Below, in pieces: positions 25,505 through 34,785 of a stretch of 64,000 bases of DNA. Below the pieces are notes generated by a model that was not told the origin of the DNA, ran no database searches, and worked only from the letters and a program-made list of their open reading frames with translations. Origin of the DNA: UBA5072 sp963822145 (GTDB taxonomy: Bacteria; Bacteroidota; Bacteroidia; Bacteroidales; UBA10428). The stretch covers positions 1 through 64,000 of the forward strand of contig CAWGGG010000002.1 of assembly GCA_963822145.1 (NCBI GenBank), in the 5' to 3' direction. Each line of letters opens with the position of its first letter. Position 1 is the first letter of the stretch. A program made the translations under genes and the position numbers.

Positions 25505-26884
25505 TCAAAATTCGGCATTTTTCGGAAACCGCGGAAAGGGAATTACATCGCGAATATTGCTCATCCCAGTTACAAAAAGCAATAACCTTTCAAAGCCCAG
25601 TCCAAAGCCACTGTGCGGTGCAGTTCCAAATTTCCTGGTTTCGAGATACCACCAGAGATCCTTCTCCGGTATTTTCAATTCTTTAATGCGGTTTTCAAGT
25701 TTCTCCAAATCCTCCTCACGCTGGGAACCTCCTATTATCTCACCAATTTTTGGAAACAACACATCCATTCCCCGCACGGTCTTACCATCATCGTTCTGCT
25801 TCATATAAAACGCCTTAATGGCCATAGGATAATTGGTAACTATAACTGGTTTTTTAAAAAAGCGTTCCACCAGATAACGTTCGTGTTCGGTCTGGAGATC
25901 AACTCCCCATGAAACGGGAAACTCGAATTTTTCACCTGATTGCTGCAATACTTCAATTGCCCTGGTATAGGTAATGCGTTCAAACTGATTATGGACTACA
26001 AAGTTAAGCCTATCCATAAGCTCCTGATCATACATTCCTGAGAGGAATTCCAAATCGTCCTTACAGTTCTCCAGGGCATATCGGAGCAAATATTTCAGAA
26101 AATCCTCCGCCAGGTTCATATTATCTTCAATCTCGTAAAAAGCCATTTCCGGTTCAATCATCCAGAATTCGGCCAGGTGCCTGGGAGTATTGGAGTTCTC
26201 CGCCCTGAATGTTGGCCCGAAAGTATAGATGGTTGAAAGCGCAAGCGCTGCTAACTCACCTTCAAGCTGTCCAGAAACAGTAAGTTTGGTTTCCTTGCCA
26301 AAAAAATCCTCTGCATAATTGATGGTACCATCTTCCAACAAAGGAGGATTTTTTGCATCCAGCGTGGTGACCCGAAACATTTCGCCCGCACCTTCAGCAT
26401 CCGAACCAGTAATAATGGGGGTGTGCAGGTAATAAAACCCATGATCATTAAAGTATTTATGGATAGCGAAAGATAAAGCATGCCTTATCCGTAACACTGC
26501 CCCGAACGTATTGGTTCTCGGTCGCAAATGTGCAATTTCCCGAAGAAATTCAAGTGTGTGACCTTTTTTCTGCAGGGGATAAACTTCCGGGTCCGCCGTA
26601 CCATACAATTTAAGAGAACTGGCATGAATTTCAACATGTTGTTCTTTACCAGGCGACTCTACCAATTTTCCTGTCACGGCAATACAGGAACCAGTGGTTA
26701 CCCTTTTCATCAGCTCTTCATCAAATTTTTCCATTTCAACAACTACCTGTACATTATGGATAGTTGAACCATCGTTCAGGGCAATAAAATTGATGTTCTT
26801 ATTACCCCGCTTGGTCCGTACCCAGCCTTTGATCATTATCTCCTTGCCAAAATCCCGTAAAGCCAGTAATTCTTTAATTCTCAT
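25505..26884 (-). CDS. asnS: Asparaginyl-tRNA synthetase
   Basis: A 459-residue class II aminoacyl-tRNA synthetase. It has an N-terminal OB-fold anticodon-binding domain (about 15-100; GWVRTKRGNKNINFIALNDG), motif 2 (TFRAENSNTPRHLAEFWMIE) and motif 3 (GFGLGFERLL). The residues and length fit AsnRS rather than AspRS. It is the first gene of a minus-strand run asnS-rpoN-PAP2 and is divergent from the gldA-like gene, with a 188-bp intergenic region. Confidence 0.96.
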   Translation of the reverse strand: MRIKELLALRDFGKEIMIKGWVRTKRGNKNINFIALNDGSTIHNVQVVVEMEKFDEELMKRVTTGSCIAVTGKLVESPGKEQHVEIHASSLKLYGTADPEVYPLQKKGHTLEFLREIAHLRPRTNTFGAVLRIRHALSFAIHKYFNDHGFYYLHTPIITGSDAEGAGEMFRVTTLDAKNPPLLEDGTINYAEDFFGKETKLTVSGQLEGELAALALSTIYTFGPTFRAENSNTPRHLAEFWMIEPEMAFYEIEDNMNLAEDFLKYLLRYALENCKDDLEFLSGMYDQELMDRLNFVVHNQFERITYTRAIEVLQQSGEKFEFPVSWGVDLQTEHERYLVERFFKKPVIVTNYPMAIKAFYMKQNDDGKTVRGMDVLFPKIGEIIGGSQREEDLEKLENRIKELKIPEKDLWWYLETRKFGTAPHSGFGLGFERLLLFVTGMSNIRDVIPFPRFPKNAEF

Positions 26885-27045
26885 AAAGTGCGATCAATAT
26901 GTTTATAACGTGCAAAAATAGCATTTTACAACACTTATAATTCAAATAGTAATAAGATTTAAAACCAAAGGATAGGTTCAATACGTATACGGGGGTAAAC
27001 AAAACTGTCGACAGTGCTAATCCCTGAAAACAGAATTAATTGCTT

Positions 27046-27053
27046 TATATTTG
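27046..27053 (+). promoter_or_regulatory. Candidate -7 element for the gldA-like gene
   Basis: TATATTTG matches the TAnnTTTG consensus and lies 19 bp upstream of the ATG at 27073. A convincing -33 TTTG is not seen. Confidence 0.45.
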
Positions 27054-27072
27054 ACTTATAAAGATAATTTGT

Positions 27073-27984
27073 ATGTCCATTTCTGTTGAAAACGTGAGTA
27101 AGGTTTTTGGTTCCCAAAGGACACTCGATGATGTCAGTTTTATTGTCAACTCTGGAGAAATAGTCGGATTTATCGGCCCCAACGGTGCCGGAAAATCCAC
27201 CCTGATGAAAATAATATGTGCCCTTATGACCCCCACTTCCGGTGAAGTACATATAAATGGAATCAATGTATCGCTTAATGCCATTGAAATTCGGAGACTG
27301 TTGGGCTATCTTCCTGAAAATAATCCCCTTTACCCCGATCTCTATATTCAGGAGTTTCTCCATTATGTGGCTGGTCTTTATGGTTTGGGTAACCGTATCC
27401 ATAAAAGGGTAAGGGAGGTAATCGGGTTAACCGGACTTGAACCCGAGATGCATAAGAAGATCGGTTTGCTTTCAAAAGGTTATCGTCAACGGGTAGGCCT
27501 GGCACAGGCCATCCTTCATGATCCCGAGATACTTATCCTTGATGAACCCACCACCGGGCTTGATCCCAATCAGATAGTTGAAATCAGGAACCTGATCTCT
27601 GCCCTGGGAAAAGAAAAGACTGTTATTCTGTCCACTCACATCATGCAGGAAGTAGAGGCCATTTGTCAAAGGGTCGTTATTATTAACAAAGGAAAGATTA
27701 TCGCCAATGATCTTACCGGAAATATCAGCCGGCTTTCAGGATTAGAATCTCATACCACAGTTGTGGAATTCCGGGAGGAGATTAATCCTGAAATTCTCCG
27801 TGATCTGCAGGGCATGATTGGACTCAGGCAGCTCAGGTCCGGAACCTGGTTGATTGAAACGACGGGTGATTTGGACATTCGTGAAGAATTGTTCAGGCTT
27901 GCTGTAAAAAACAGCCTGGTAATTCTGTCGCTACATAAGAAGGATCGAAAATTGGAGGATGTTTTTCGCGAACTCACCTCCTAA
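27073..27984 (+). CDS. gldA: GldA-like ABC transporter ATP-binding protein
   Basis: A 303-residue ABC ATPase with all motifs in order: Walker A GPNGAGKS (about 37-44), Q-loop region, signature LSKGYRQR, Walker B LILDEPTTGLDP and the switch His in LSTHIMQEVE. Length, the N-terminus (ISVENVSKVFG) and the PENNPLYPDL segment resemble GldA of the gliding-motility ABC transporter GldAFG. The permease partners GldF and GldG are not adjacent, which weakens the assignment; another ABC-2 type exporter is possible. It stands alone upstream of metK. Confidence 0.65.
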   Translation: MSISVENVSKVFGSQRTLDDVSFIVNSGEIVGFIGPNGAGKSTLMKIICALMTPTSGEVHINGINVSLNAIEIRRLLGYLPENNPLYPDLYIQEFLHYVAGLYGLGNRIHKRVREVIGLTGLEPEMHKKIGLLSKGYRQRVGLAQAILHDPEILILDEPTTGLDPNQIVEIRNLISALGKEKTVILSTHIMQEVEAICQRVVIINKGKIIANDLTGNISRLSGLESHTTVVEFREEINPEILRDLQGMIGLRQLRSGTWLIETTGDLDIREELFRLAVKNSLVILSLHKKDRKLEDVFRELTS

Positions 27985-28041
27985 AAGTATGTATTTATCA
28001 ACTAATTCCAGTCAATGGTCTCCTGATTTAATTACTCTTTT

Positions 28042-28049
28042 TATCTTTG
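28042..28049 (+). promoter_or_regulatory. Candidate -7 element for metK
   Basis: TATCTTTG fits the TAnnTTTG consensus and lies 32 bp upstream of the metK ATG in the 97-bp gap after the gldA-like gene. No riboswitch-like fold was recognised in this short leader. Confidence 0.45.
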
Positions 28050-28081
28050 CGCCTGTTATTAACTTTTAATACTTAAATTGT

Positions 28082-29332
28082 ATGGCTTACTTATTTACCT
28101 CTGAATCTGTTTCGGAAGGACATCCCGATAAAGTTGCGGATCAGATTTCTGATGCCTTGTTAGATGAATTTCTAAGACGTGATCCCGAATCAAAAGTTGC
28201 ATGTGAGACTCTTGTCACCACCGGATTGGTAGTGTTGAGCGGTGAAGTAAAAACAAATGCCTATGTTGACGTTCAACAAGTTGCAAGAGAAGTTATCAAA
28301 CGAATTGGCTATATACACTCAGATTACATGTTTGAAGCTGATTCCTGCGGGGTTATATCATCCATACACGAACAATCGCAGGATATAAACCGTGGCGTTG
28401 AAAGGGAAAATGAGGAGGATCAAGGTGCGGGTGATCAGGGCATGATGTTCGGTTATGCCTGCAGGGAAACTGACAATTTTATGCCTCTTTCCCTTGAGCT
28501 TTCCCACATGTTGCTTAAAGAACTCTCTGAAATAAGGCGTGAAGGCAAAGTAATGAAATACCTGAGACCAGATGCCAAATCGCAGGTTACCGTTGAATAT
28601 AGCGATGAAGGACAGCCCGGGAGAATTCACACACTGGTTGTTTCAACACAGCATGATAGTTTTGATGAAGAGGTAGCTATGTTAAAGGCTATTGAATCGG
28701 ATGTCAGGTCTATCCTGATTCCACGGGTTCTCGCCAAACTTCCGGAAAGGGTAAAGGCGCTATTTAAAAATGATTATCTCCTGTACGTCAATCCTACAGG
28801 CAAATTCGTAATCGGCGGACCTCATGGGGATACCGGTCTGACAGGACGAAAAATCATTGTAGATACTTATGGCGGAAAAGGTGCACATGGTGGCGGTGCA
28901 TTTTCAGGTAAGGATAGTTCCAAGGTCGACAGGTCAGCTGCTTATGCCATGCGCCACATTGCTAAAAATATGGTTGCTGCCGGTATCGCTGATGAAGCTT
29001 TGGTTCAGGTAGCTTATGCCATTGGTGTGGCTAAACCTGTTGGGGTATATGTTAATACTTACGGAACAGCAAAGGTAAATTTGGATGACGGTGCAATTGC
29101 AAGGAAAATTGCATCCTTGTTCGATCTGCGGCCAGCGGTTATTATTAAGCGGCTTGGATTAAAGAATCCGATTTTCCTTCCCACCGCCGCCTATGGCCAT
29201 ATGGGTCGCCAACCTTATACCGCCCAGGTGACTATTCTTAAAAACGGCGCTCCTGAGCAGAAAGATGTTGAGTTTTTTGCCTGGGAGAAGCTTGATTTTG
29301 TTGACAAAATTAAAAAGGAATTCGGCCTTTGA
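28082..29332 (+). CDS. metK: S-adenosylmethionine synthetase
   Basis: A 416-residue methionine adenosyltransferase, which makes SAM from methionine and ATP. The N-terminal signature TSESVSEGHPDKVADQISDA is complete, as are DQGMMFGYA, the phosphate-binding loop GGGAFSGKDSSKVDRSAAY and the C-terminal lysine/arginine region. It is cytoplasmic and essential in most bacteria. A candidate promoter is upstream; 67 bp separate it from the nucleotide-sugar dehydrogenase gene. Confidence 0.98.
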   Translation: MAYLFTSESVSEGHPDKVADQISDALLDEFLRRDPESKVACETLVTTGLVVLSGEVKTNAYVDVQQVAREVIKRIGYIHSDYMFEADSCGVISSIHEQSQDINRGVERENEEDQGAGDQGMMFGYACRETDNFMPLSLELSHMLLKELSEIRREGKVMKYLRPDAKSQVTVEYSDEGQPGRIHTLVVSTQHDSFDEEVAMLKAIESDVRSILIPRVLAKLPERVKALFKNDYLLYVNPTGKFVIGGPHGDTGLTGRKIIVDTYGGKGAHGGGAFSGKDSSKVDRSAAYAMRHIAKNMVAAGIADEALVQVAYAIGVAKPVGVYVNTYGTAKVNLDDGAIARKIASLFDLRPAVIIKRLGLKNPIFLPTAAYGHMGRQPYTAQVTILKNGAPEQKDVEFFAWEKLDFVDKIKKEFGL

Positions 29333-29399
29333 TATGCTCTTGACATTTTAAACAAGAATTGTCAGCATGCTGTTTTGCAGCCTTTAATTGTTCATTTCT

Positions 29400-30695
29400 A
29401 TGCAGATTTATGAAAAGCTGTTAAGGAAAGAAGCCCGACTTTCTCTGGTTGGCCTGGGCTATGTTGGACTTCCCATTGCTCTTGCATTCGCCCGTAAAAT
29501 ATCGGTAATTGGATTTGATATCAATGCTGAACGAATAGAAATGATGAATAAAGGCATCGATCCCAGTAACGAACTGGAGCCTGAAACCTTTCACAATACT
29601 GACATCGTTTTTACAGCAGATAAGAATTTATTGAAGGAAGCGGCTTTTCATATCATTGCAGTTCCTACCCCGATTGATAAACACAATTTGCCGGATCTTA
29701 CCCCGCTTCTTTCTGCAACCCGCTCGGTCGGCACAATATTGAAAAAAGGGGATTATGTGGTTTATGAATCCACCGTTTATCCCGGAAGTACTGATGAGGA
29801 TTGCCGGGTAATCCTGGAAGAGCTATCAGGACTGCGATGCGGGATTGATTTTAAGCTCGGATACTCACCTGAAAGAATCAATCCGGGTGATAAGGAACAT
29901 ACCATTACCACAATTACTAAAATTGTATCCGCTTGCGATGATAGCGCTCTCGATGAAATCGCGAAGGTATATGAACTGGTTGTGAAGGCTGGTGTTTTTA
30001 AGGCCTCCTCCATTAAGGTTGCTGAAGCAGCAAAAATCATTGAGAACACTCAACGAGATGTAAATATCGCACTGATGAATGAATTGTCCATGATCTTCAA
30101 TAAAATGGGCATTAATACATTTGAAGTGCTGGAAGCTGCGGGGACTAAATGGAATTTTCTGAAGTTTTACCCTGGACTTGTTGGAGGACATTGCATTGGG
30201 GTGGATCCTTATTACCTTACTTTTAAAGCTGCCGAACTGGGTCATGCTGCACAGGTGATTAATTCGGGCCGGGCAGTGAATGACGGCATGGGAAAATACA
30301 TTGCGACAGAAGTTGTTAAAAAGATCATCAAAGCCGGCAAAAACGTGCTTCATTCCAAGGTTCTGATATTGGGAGCAACTTTTAAAGAGAATGTCAGTGA
30401 TATCCGGAACTCGAAAGTTGCCGATGTGGTTAATGAATTAAAGTCCTACGGAATTGCAGTTGAGATAGTTGATCCATTTGCTTCTTCGGAGGAAGTGGAG
30501 AAGGAATATGGTTTTTCACTATGCAAACAACCGGGAAAAGACTATGCTGCTGTAATTATTGCTGTTGCCCATGCCGAATATGCCAATTTTCCAGAGGATC
30601 ATTTTAAGTCGCTGTTAACCGATAATGGCATTGTTATGGATGTGAAAGGTATTTATCGGAACAAGATTAAGAATATTACCTATATGAGCCTTTAA
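29400..30695 (+). CDS. tviB: UDP-N-acetylhexosamine 6-dehydrogenase (TviB/WbpA-like)
   Basis: A 431-residue nucleotide-sugar dehydrogenase of the UDP-glucose/GDP-mannose family. It has the NAD-binding motif GLGYVGLPIALAF (about 17-29), the segments PTPIDKHNLPDLTPL and YESTVYPGSTDEDC, SPERINPGDKEH, and the catalytic Cys in GGHCIGVDPYYL. These match the TviB/WbpA group, which oxidises UDP-GlcNAc to the uronic acid in two NAD-dependent steps. The ATG at 29400 is preferred over a TTG at 29388. It opens the block with wbpB, gmd, fcl and the export lipoprotein gene, so it serves surface-glycan synthesis. Confidence 0.88.
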   Translation: MQIYEKLLRKEARLSLVGLGYVGLPIALAFARKISVIGFDINAERIEMMNKGIDPSNELEPETFHNTDIVFTADKNLLKEAAFHIIAVPTPIDKHNLPDLTPLLSATRSVGTILKKGDYVVYESTVYPGSTDEDCRVILEELSGLRCGIDFKLGYSPERINPGDKEHTITTITKIVSACDDSALDEIAKVYELVVKAGVFKASSIKVAEAAKIIENTQRDVNIALMNELSMIFNKMGINTFEVLEAAGTKWNFLKFYPGLVGGHCIGVDPYYLTFKAAELGHAAQVINSGRAVNDGMGKYIATEVVKKIIKAGKNVLHSKVLILGATFKENVSDIRNSKVADVVNELKSYGIAVEIVDPFASSEEVEKEYGFSLCKQPGKDYAAVIIAVAHAEYANFPEDHFKSLLTDNGIVMDVKGIYRNKIKNITYMSL

Positions 30696-30710
30696 ATTCT
30701 GAAAAACGAT

Positions 30711-31661
30711 ATGATGGATCAGAAAAAGTTTGCCATAATCGGTGTGGGCGGATATATTGCCAACAGGCATCTTAAAGCAATTAAGGACACCGGAAACAAC
30801 CTTTTGGCTTCACTCGACCCATCAGACAGTGTGGGCATAATCGACAGTTACTTTCCTGATAGTCATTTTTTTGTGGAATTTGAACGGTTTGACCGCCATA
30901 TCGATAAGTTGAGGCGTTCCGGCATCCTGATTGATTATGTCAGCATCTGCTCACCGAATTACCTGCATGATTCTCATATCCGTTTTGCCCTGCGCTCAGG
31001 GGCAAGCGCCATATGTGAAAAGCCGCTGGTTTTAAATCCCTGGAATATTGATGCCCTGGCTGAAATTGAAAAGGAATACAGGAAAAAAATCAATACCATA
31101 TTGCAGTTACGCCTTCATCCGGTTCTGATCGACCTGAAGAAAAAGATCGAATCTTCACCATCTCACCTCATTCATGATCTTGACCTTACCTATATTACCA
31201 GTCGGGGAAACTGGTATTTTACCTCATGGAAGGGCGATATTCATAAATCCGGTGGAATTGCCACCAATATAGGCATTCATTTTTTTGATATGCTCATCTG
31301 GATTTTTGGCAATGTAAAGAAAAATGTCGTGCACATATTGAACCCCAGTAAAGCCTCCGGATATCTTGAGTTGGAAAAAGCGCGCGTGAGGTGGTTTCTG
31401 AGCCTCGATTTTAAAGACCTTCCCGATCAGGCTAAGCAAAAAGGAGCACGCACCTATAGGTCCATTGTTATGGATAAGACCAAAATAGAATTTAGCGAAG
31501 GATTTACCGATCTTCACACCAAGAGCTATGAAGAAGTTCTTGCCAACAGGGGGTTTGGACTTGAAGATACCCGGGCTTCTGTTGAAATTGTCTATCAGAT
31601 CAGGAATGCCACCCCTGTCGGACTTACGGGTGACTACCATGAATTGTGTAAGAATCTTTAA
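30711..31661 (+). CDS. wbpB: WbpB/WlbA-type UDP-GlcNAcA 3-dehydrogenase
   Basis: A 316-residue Gfo/Idh/MocA oxidoreductase. The N-terminal Rossmann motif is GVGGYIANRHLKAIKDTGN; further WbpB/WlbA hallmarks are DSYFPDSHFFVEFERFDRH, SICSPNYLHDSH and the catalytic Lys in CEKPLVLNPWN. The enzyme oxidises C3 of UDP-GlcNAc uronic acid on the way to 2,3-diamino uronic acids. The follow-up aminotransferase (WbpE) and acetyltransferase (WbpD) are not in the window. It follows the dehydrogenase gene by 15 bp and is probably cotranscribed with it. Confidence 0.9.
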   Translation: MMDQKKFAIIGVGGYIANRHLKAIKDTGNNLLASLDPSDSVGIIDSYFPDSHFFVEFERFDRHIDKLRRSGILIDYVSICSPNYLHDSHIRFALRSGASAICEKPLVLNPWNIDALAEIEKEYRKKINTILQLRLHPVLIDLKKKIESSPSHLIHDLDLTYITSRGNWYFTSWKGDIHKSGGIATNIGIHFFDMLIWIFGNVKKNVVHILNPSKASGYLELEKARVRWFLSLDFKDLPDQAKQKGARTYRSIVMDKTKIEFSEGFTDLHTKSYEEVLANRGFGLEDTRASVEIVYQIRNATPVGLTGDYHELCKNL

Positions 31662-31688
31662 TTTACATACCATTAAAATGACCAGTAG

Positions 31689-32810
31689 ATGAATAAGCAA
31701 AAAGTAGCGTTAATTACTGGAATTACCGGCCAGGATGGTGCATATCTTGCTGAGTTTCTTTTAAAGAAAGGTTACATCGTGCACGGGACCAAAAGAAGAA
31801 GTTCTCTTTTCAACACTGAACGTATTGATCATCTGTATCTTGATCCACATGTTGAAAACCGAAATTTCGTCCTCCATTACAGTGATCTTACTGATTCCTC
31901 GAACCTCATCCGGATCATTCAGGAAACTCAGCCTGACGAAATATATAACCTGGCTGCTATGAGCCATGTTAAAGTGAGTTTTGATACACCTGAGTATACA
32001 GCAAATGCTGACGGAATTGGTGTTTTGAGAATTCTGGAGGCCATACGCATTTTAGGGTTGATTGGTAAAACCAGGATATACCAGGCCTCAACCAGTGAAC
32101 TATATGGCTTGGTTCAGGAAGTTCCCCAATCCGAGAAAACACCCTTTTATCCAAGAAGCCCCTATGCCGTCGCCAAGTTATATGCCTACTGGATCACTGT
32201 TAATTACCGGGAAGCATACAACATGTTTGCCTGCAATGGTATTCTCTTTAACCATGAATCTCCCATCCGTGGAGAAACTTTTGTTACCCGTAAAATCACC
32301 CGCGCTGTTTCCCGGATCGCTCTTGGTATGCAGGATAAACTCTTCCTGGGCAATCTGTCTTCGAAACGTGACTGGGGTCATGCAAAGGATTATGTGAAGG
32401 CCATGTACCTTATCCTGCAGCAGGATGAGCCTGATGATTTTGTTATTGCAACCGGCATAACAACTGAGATCCGTGAATTTGTAAGGATGGCTTTTGCTGA
32501 AGTGGGTGTCGAAATTGAATTTAAAGGTTCGGGCATACAGGAGAAAGGTTACGTAAAATCTTGTTCTGATAAGCGATACCAGATACCAAAAGGTCAGGAG
32601 ATCCTTGCTATTGATCCGCGCTATTTCAGACCCACAGAGGTGGAACTCCTTATCGGTGATCCCACCAAGGCTAAAACCAAATTGAAATGGGAACCTGAAT
32701 ATGATCTGGAGGCCCTGGTTAAGGATATGATGCAGAGCGATATTAAACTCATGCACAAAGAGGTATATCTGAAGAACGGAGGCTACCAGACTTTAAATTA
32801 TTTTGAATAA
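31689..32810 (+). CDS. gmd: GDP-mannose 4,6-dehydratase
   Basis: A 373-residue short-chain dehydrogenase-type enzyme that converts GDP-mannose to GDP-4-keto-6-deoxymannose. It has the NADP motif GITGQDGAYLAEFLLKKGY, the catalytic YxxxK in SPYAVAKLYA with the Ser/Thr of QASTSELYG, and the Gmd-specific NHESPIRGETFVTRKITRA. The length is normal. Its 3' end sits just before fcl, the next enzyme of GDP-L-fucose synthesis. Confidence 0.97.
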   Translation: MNKQKVALITGITGQDGAYLAEFLLKKGYIVHGTKRRSSLFNTERIDHLYLDPHVENRNFVLHYSDLTDSSNLIRIIQETQPDEIYNLAAMSHVKVSFDTPEYTANADGIGVLRILEAIRILGLIGKTRIYQASTSELYGLVQEVPQSEKTPFYPRSPYAVAKLYAYWITVNYREAYNMFACNGILFNHESPIRGETFVTRKITRAVSRIALGMQDKLFLGNLSSKRDWGHAKDYVKAMYLILQQDEPDDFVIATGITTEIREFVRMAFAEVGVEIEFKGSGIQEKGYVKSCSDKRYQIPKGQEILAIDPRYFRPTEVELLIGDPTKAKTKLKWEPEYDLEALVKDMMQSDIKLMHKEVYLKNGGYQTLNYFE

Positions 32811-32829
32811 TTTTGTTTTTTGGGCCAAC

Positions 32830-33951
32830 ATGAAAAAGGAAAGTAAAATTTATCTTGCAGGTCATACCGGGCTTGTCGGTAGTGCACTGATGCGCAACCT
32901 TACAAAAAAAGGGTACCATAACATCATTACCAGACTCTACCCTGACCTGGATCTGATGGACCAGAAAGCTACAAATGAGTTTTTCGCCCAGGAAAAACCA
33001 GAATATGTATTCCTGGCTGCTGCAAAGGTTGGTGGCATAGTCGCCAACAATGTTTACCGTGGTCAGTTTATCTATGAGAATCTGATGATTCAAAACAATG
33101 TGATACATGCCTGCTATCTTTATGGCGTTAAGAAATTATTGTTTTTGGGGAGCTCCTGTATTTATCCCAAATTAGCCCCCCAGCCGCTAAAAGAGAAATA
33201 CCTGCTGACCGACACACTGGAATATACCAACGAGCCTTATGCCATTGCAAAAATTGCAGGTATTAAAATGTGTGAAAGCTACAATATTCAGTATGGCACC
33301 AATTTTATAGCGGTGATGCCTACCAATTTATATGGCTCCAACGATAATTATGACCTGGAAAAATCACATGTTCTTCCTGCTATCATTCGTAAAATGCATC
33401 TGGCAAAATGCCTGATCGAAGATAACTGGAATGCCATCCGCGAGGACTTCAGCAAGAGACCTGTTGAAGGCGTTGATGGTAAAGCAACGCAAATTGAGAT
33501 TGGTGAAAAATTGGAAAAGTACGGGATTTTCAGGCATGATTCAGCAGAAACCCCGGTAACTGTAAAATTATGGGGAACAGGAGCCCCGCGGCGTGAATTC
33601 CTGTATTCCGATGACATGGCAGATGCCTGCGTCTATGTCATGGAAAGTGTTGATTTCAAAGATCTTGTGAAAGAAAAGTTTGCAGATAAGATTACATCCC
33701 GGGAATCCAGGATTGAGATCAGAAATACGCACATCAATATCGGTAATGGTAAGGATTTAACCATTAAAGAATTGGCGAATCTGATCAAAGAAATTGTCGG
33801 ATTTGACGGCCTAATTGAATGGGACACCTCCAAACCTGACGGAACTTTTCAAAAGCTGCTCAGCGTCAAAAAGATTCATGAACTGGGGTGGCATGAAAAA
33901 ATCAGTCTTGAAGAGGGTATTAATAAGGTATATCAGGAATATCTCGCTTAA
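32830..33951 (+). CDS. fcl: GDP-L-fucose synthase
   Basis: A 373-residue GDP-4-keto-6-deoxymannose epimerase/reductase, the last step to GDP-L-fucose. It has the NADP motif GHTGLVGSAL, the catalytic LGSSCIYP and YAIAKIAGIKMCE, and MPTNLYGSNDNYD. Compared with the E. coli enzyme there is extra sequence around residues 195-240 (after RKMHLAKCL), as in many Bacteroidota homologues. The ATG at 32830 is preferred over an in-frame TTG at 32803, which would overlap gmd. Together with gmd it supplies fucose for capsule, LPS or protein glycans. Confidence 0.96.
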   Translation: MKKESKIYLAGHTGLVGSALMRNLTKKGYHNIITRLYPDLDLMDQKATNEFFAQEKPEYVFLAAAKVGGIVANNVYRGQFIYENLMIQNNVIHACYLYGVKKLLFLGSSCIYPKLAPQPLKEKYLLTDTLEYTNEPYAIAKIAGIKMCESYNIQYGTNFIAVMPTNLYGSNDNYDLEKSHVLPAIIRKMHLAKCLIEDNWNAIREDFSKRPVEGVDGKATQIEIGEKLEKYGIFRHDSAETPVTVKLWGTGAPRREFLYSDDMADACVYVMESVDFKDLVKEKFADKITSRESRIEIRNTHINIGNGKDLTIKELANLIKEIVGFDGLIEWDTSKPDGTFQKLLSVKKIHELGWHEKISLEEGINKVYQEYLA

Positions 33952-33963
33952 AACAACCTTCGG

Positions 33964-34767
33964 ATGATTAACAAAACACATGGCAGATATGGTTTGCCAA
34001 TGCTGACCGTCTTAGCCTGTTTGCTCCTTGCTGTTTCTTCCTGCACTTTCCACAAGCAACTGGTTTATTTGAAAAACGTGGATTCGGTATCTACTGAAAA
34101 CTTCTATCCCAGGCAACAACCCCCTGAATATCGCATACAAACGCGTGATATCATGTACGTTAAGATATATTCCCTGAATGAGGACATGAGTAATCTCATC
34201 AATCAAACAGTAGGAAGCACACAGCAAAATCTTTATCAGAACGAAACAAGTCTTTACATCAACGGCTATACTGTAAGTGATTCGGGCTATATCGAAATTC
34301 CAATACTGGGCAGGGTTCAGGTTGAGGATAAAACCATGGAAGAAGCCATCAATTCTCTCCGGGACCGGGCATCCATTTACCTGAAAGATGCAACAGTTAT
34401 TGTTAAACTTCTTTCCTTCAAGGTTTCTGTGATCGGTGAAGTTTATCGGCCCGGCACCTATAATAATTACACCAATCAGCTCACCGTCCTGGAGGTCATC
34501 AGTATGGCAGGTGACATTACCGATTACGGCAATCGCAAACAGGTTCTCGTTTTGCGCCCTACTACCAGCGGCACCAAAACCTACAGGCTCGATCTGACCA
34601 ATAAGAATATTCTCACCTCTGATGGGTTCTTTCTCCTTCCCAATGATATCGTTTATGTGGAACCCATTAAAAGCAAATCCTTCCGGATCAATATCCCTAC
34701 CCTCACCCTGGCTTTGACATCCGTGACCACTTTAATTCTGGTACTGAATTATATTGATAATTATTGA
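33964..34767 (+). CDS. Wza-like polysaccharide export lipoprotein
   Basis: A 267-residue lipoprotein with a signal peptide and lipobox AVSSC (Cys27). The body has a poly-export domain (PEYRIQTRDIMYVKIYSL, about 57-145) and a SLBB-type domain (VSVIGEVYRPGTYNN, about 155-225), with a hydrophobic C-terminal segment (about 240-262). This is the Bacteroidota form of Wza, the outer-membrane capsule/EPS channel. The likely partner kinase/co-polymerase is the Wzc-type protein at 47205-49637. The gene ends 18 bp from the convergent sugar transferase gene. Confidence 0.9.
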   Translation: MINKTHGRYGLPMLTVLACLLLAVSSCTFHKQLVYLKNVDSVSTENFYPRQQPPEYRIQTRDIMYVKIYSLNEDMSNLINQTVGSTQQNLYQNETSLYINGYTVSDSGYIEIPILGRVQVEDKTMEEAINSLRDRASIYLKDATVIVKLLSFKVSVIGEVYRPGTYNNYTNQLTVLEVISMAGDITDYGNRKQVLVLRPTTSGTKTYRLDLTNKNILTSDGFFLLPNDIVYVEPIKSKSFRINIPTLTLALTSVTTLILVLNYIDNY

Positions 34768-34785
34768 AAGGAATGCCTGCAGGAC

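Noticed and set aside
32178..32756. 192-codon minus-strand ORF
   Set aside because: It is antisense to gmd, whose catalytic motifs are complete.
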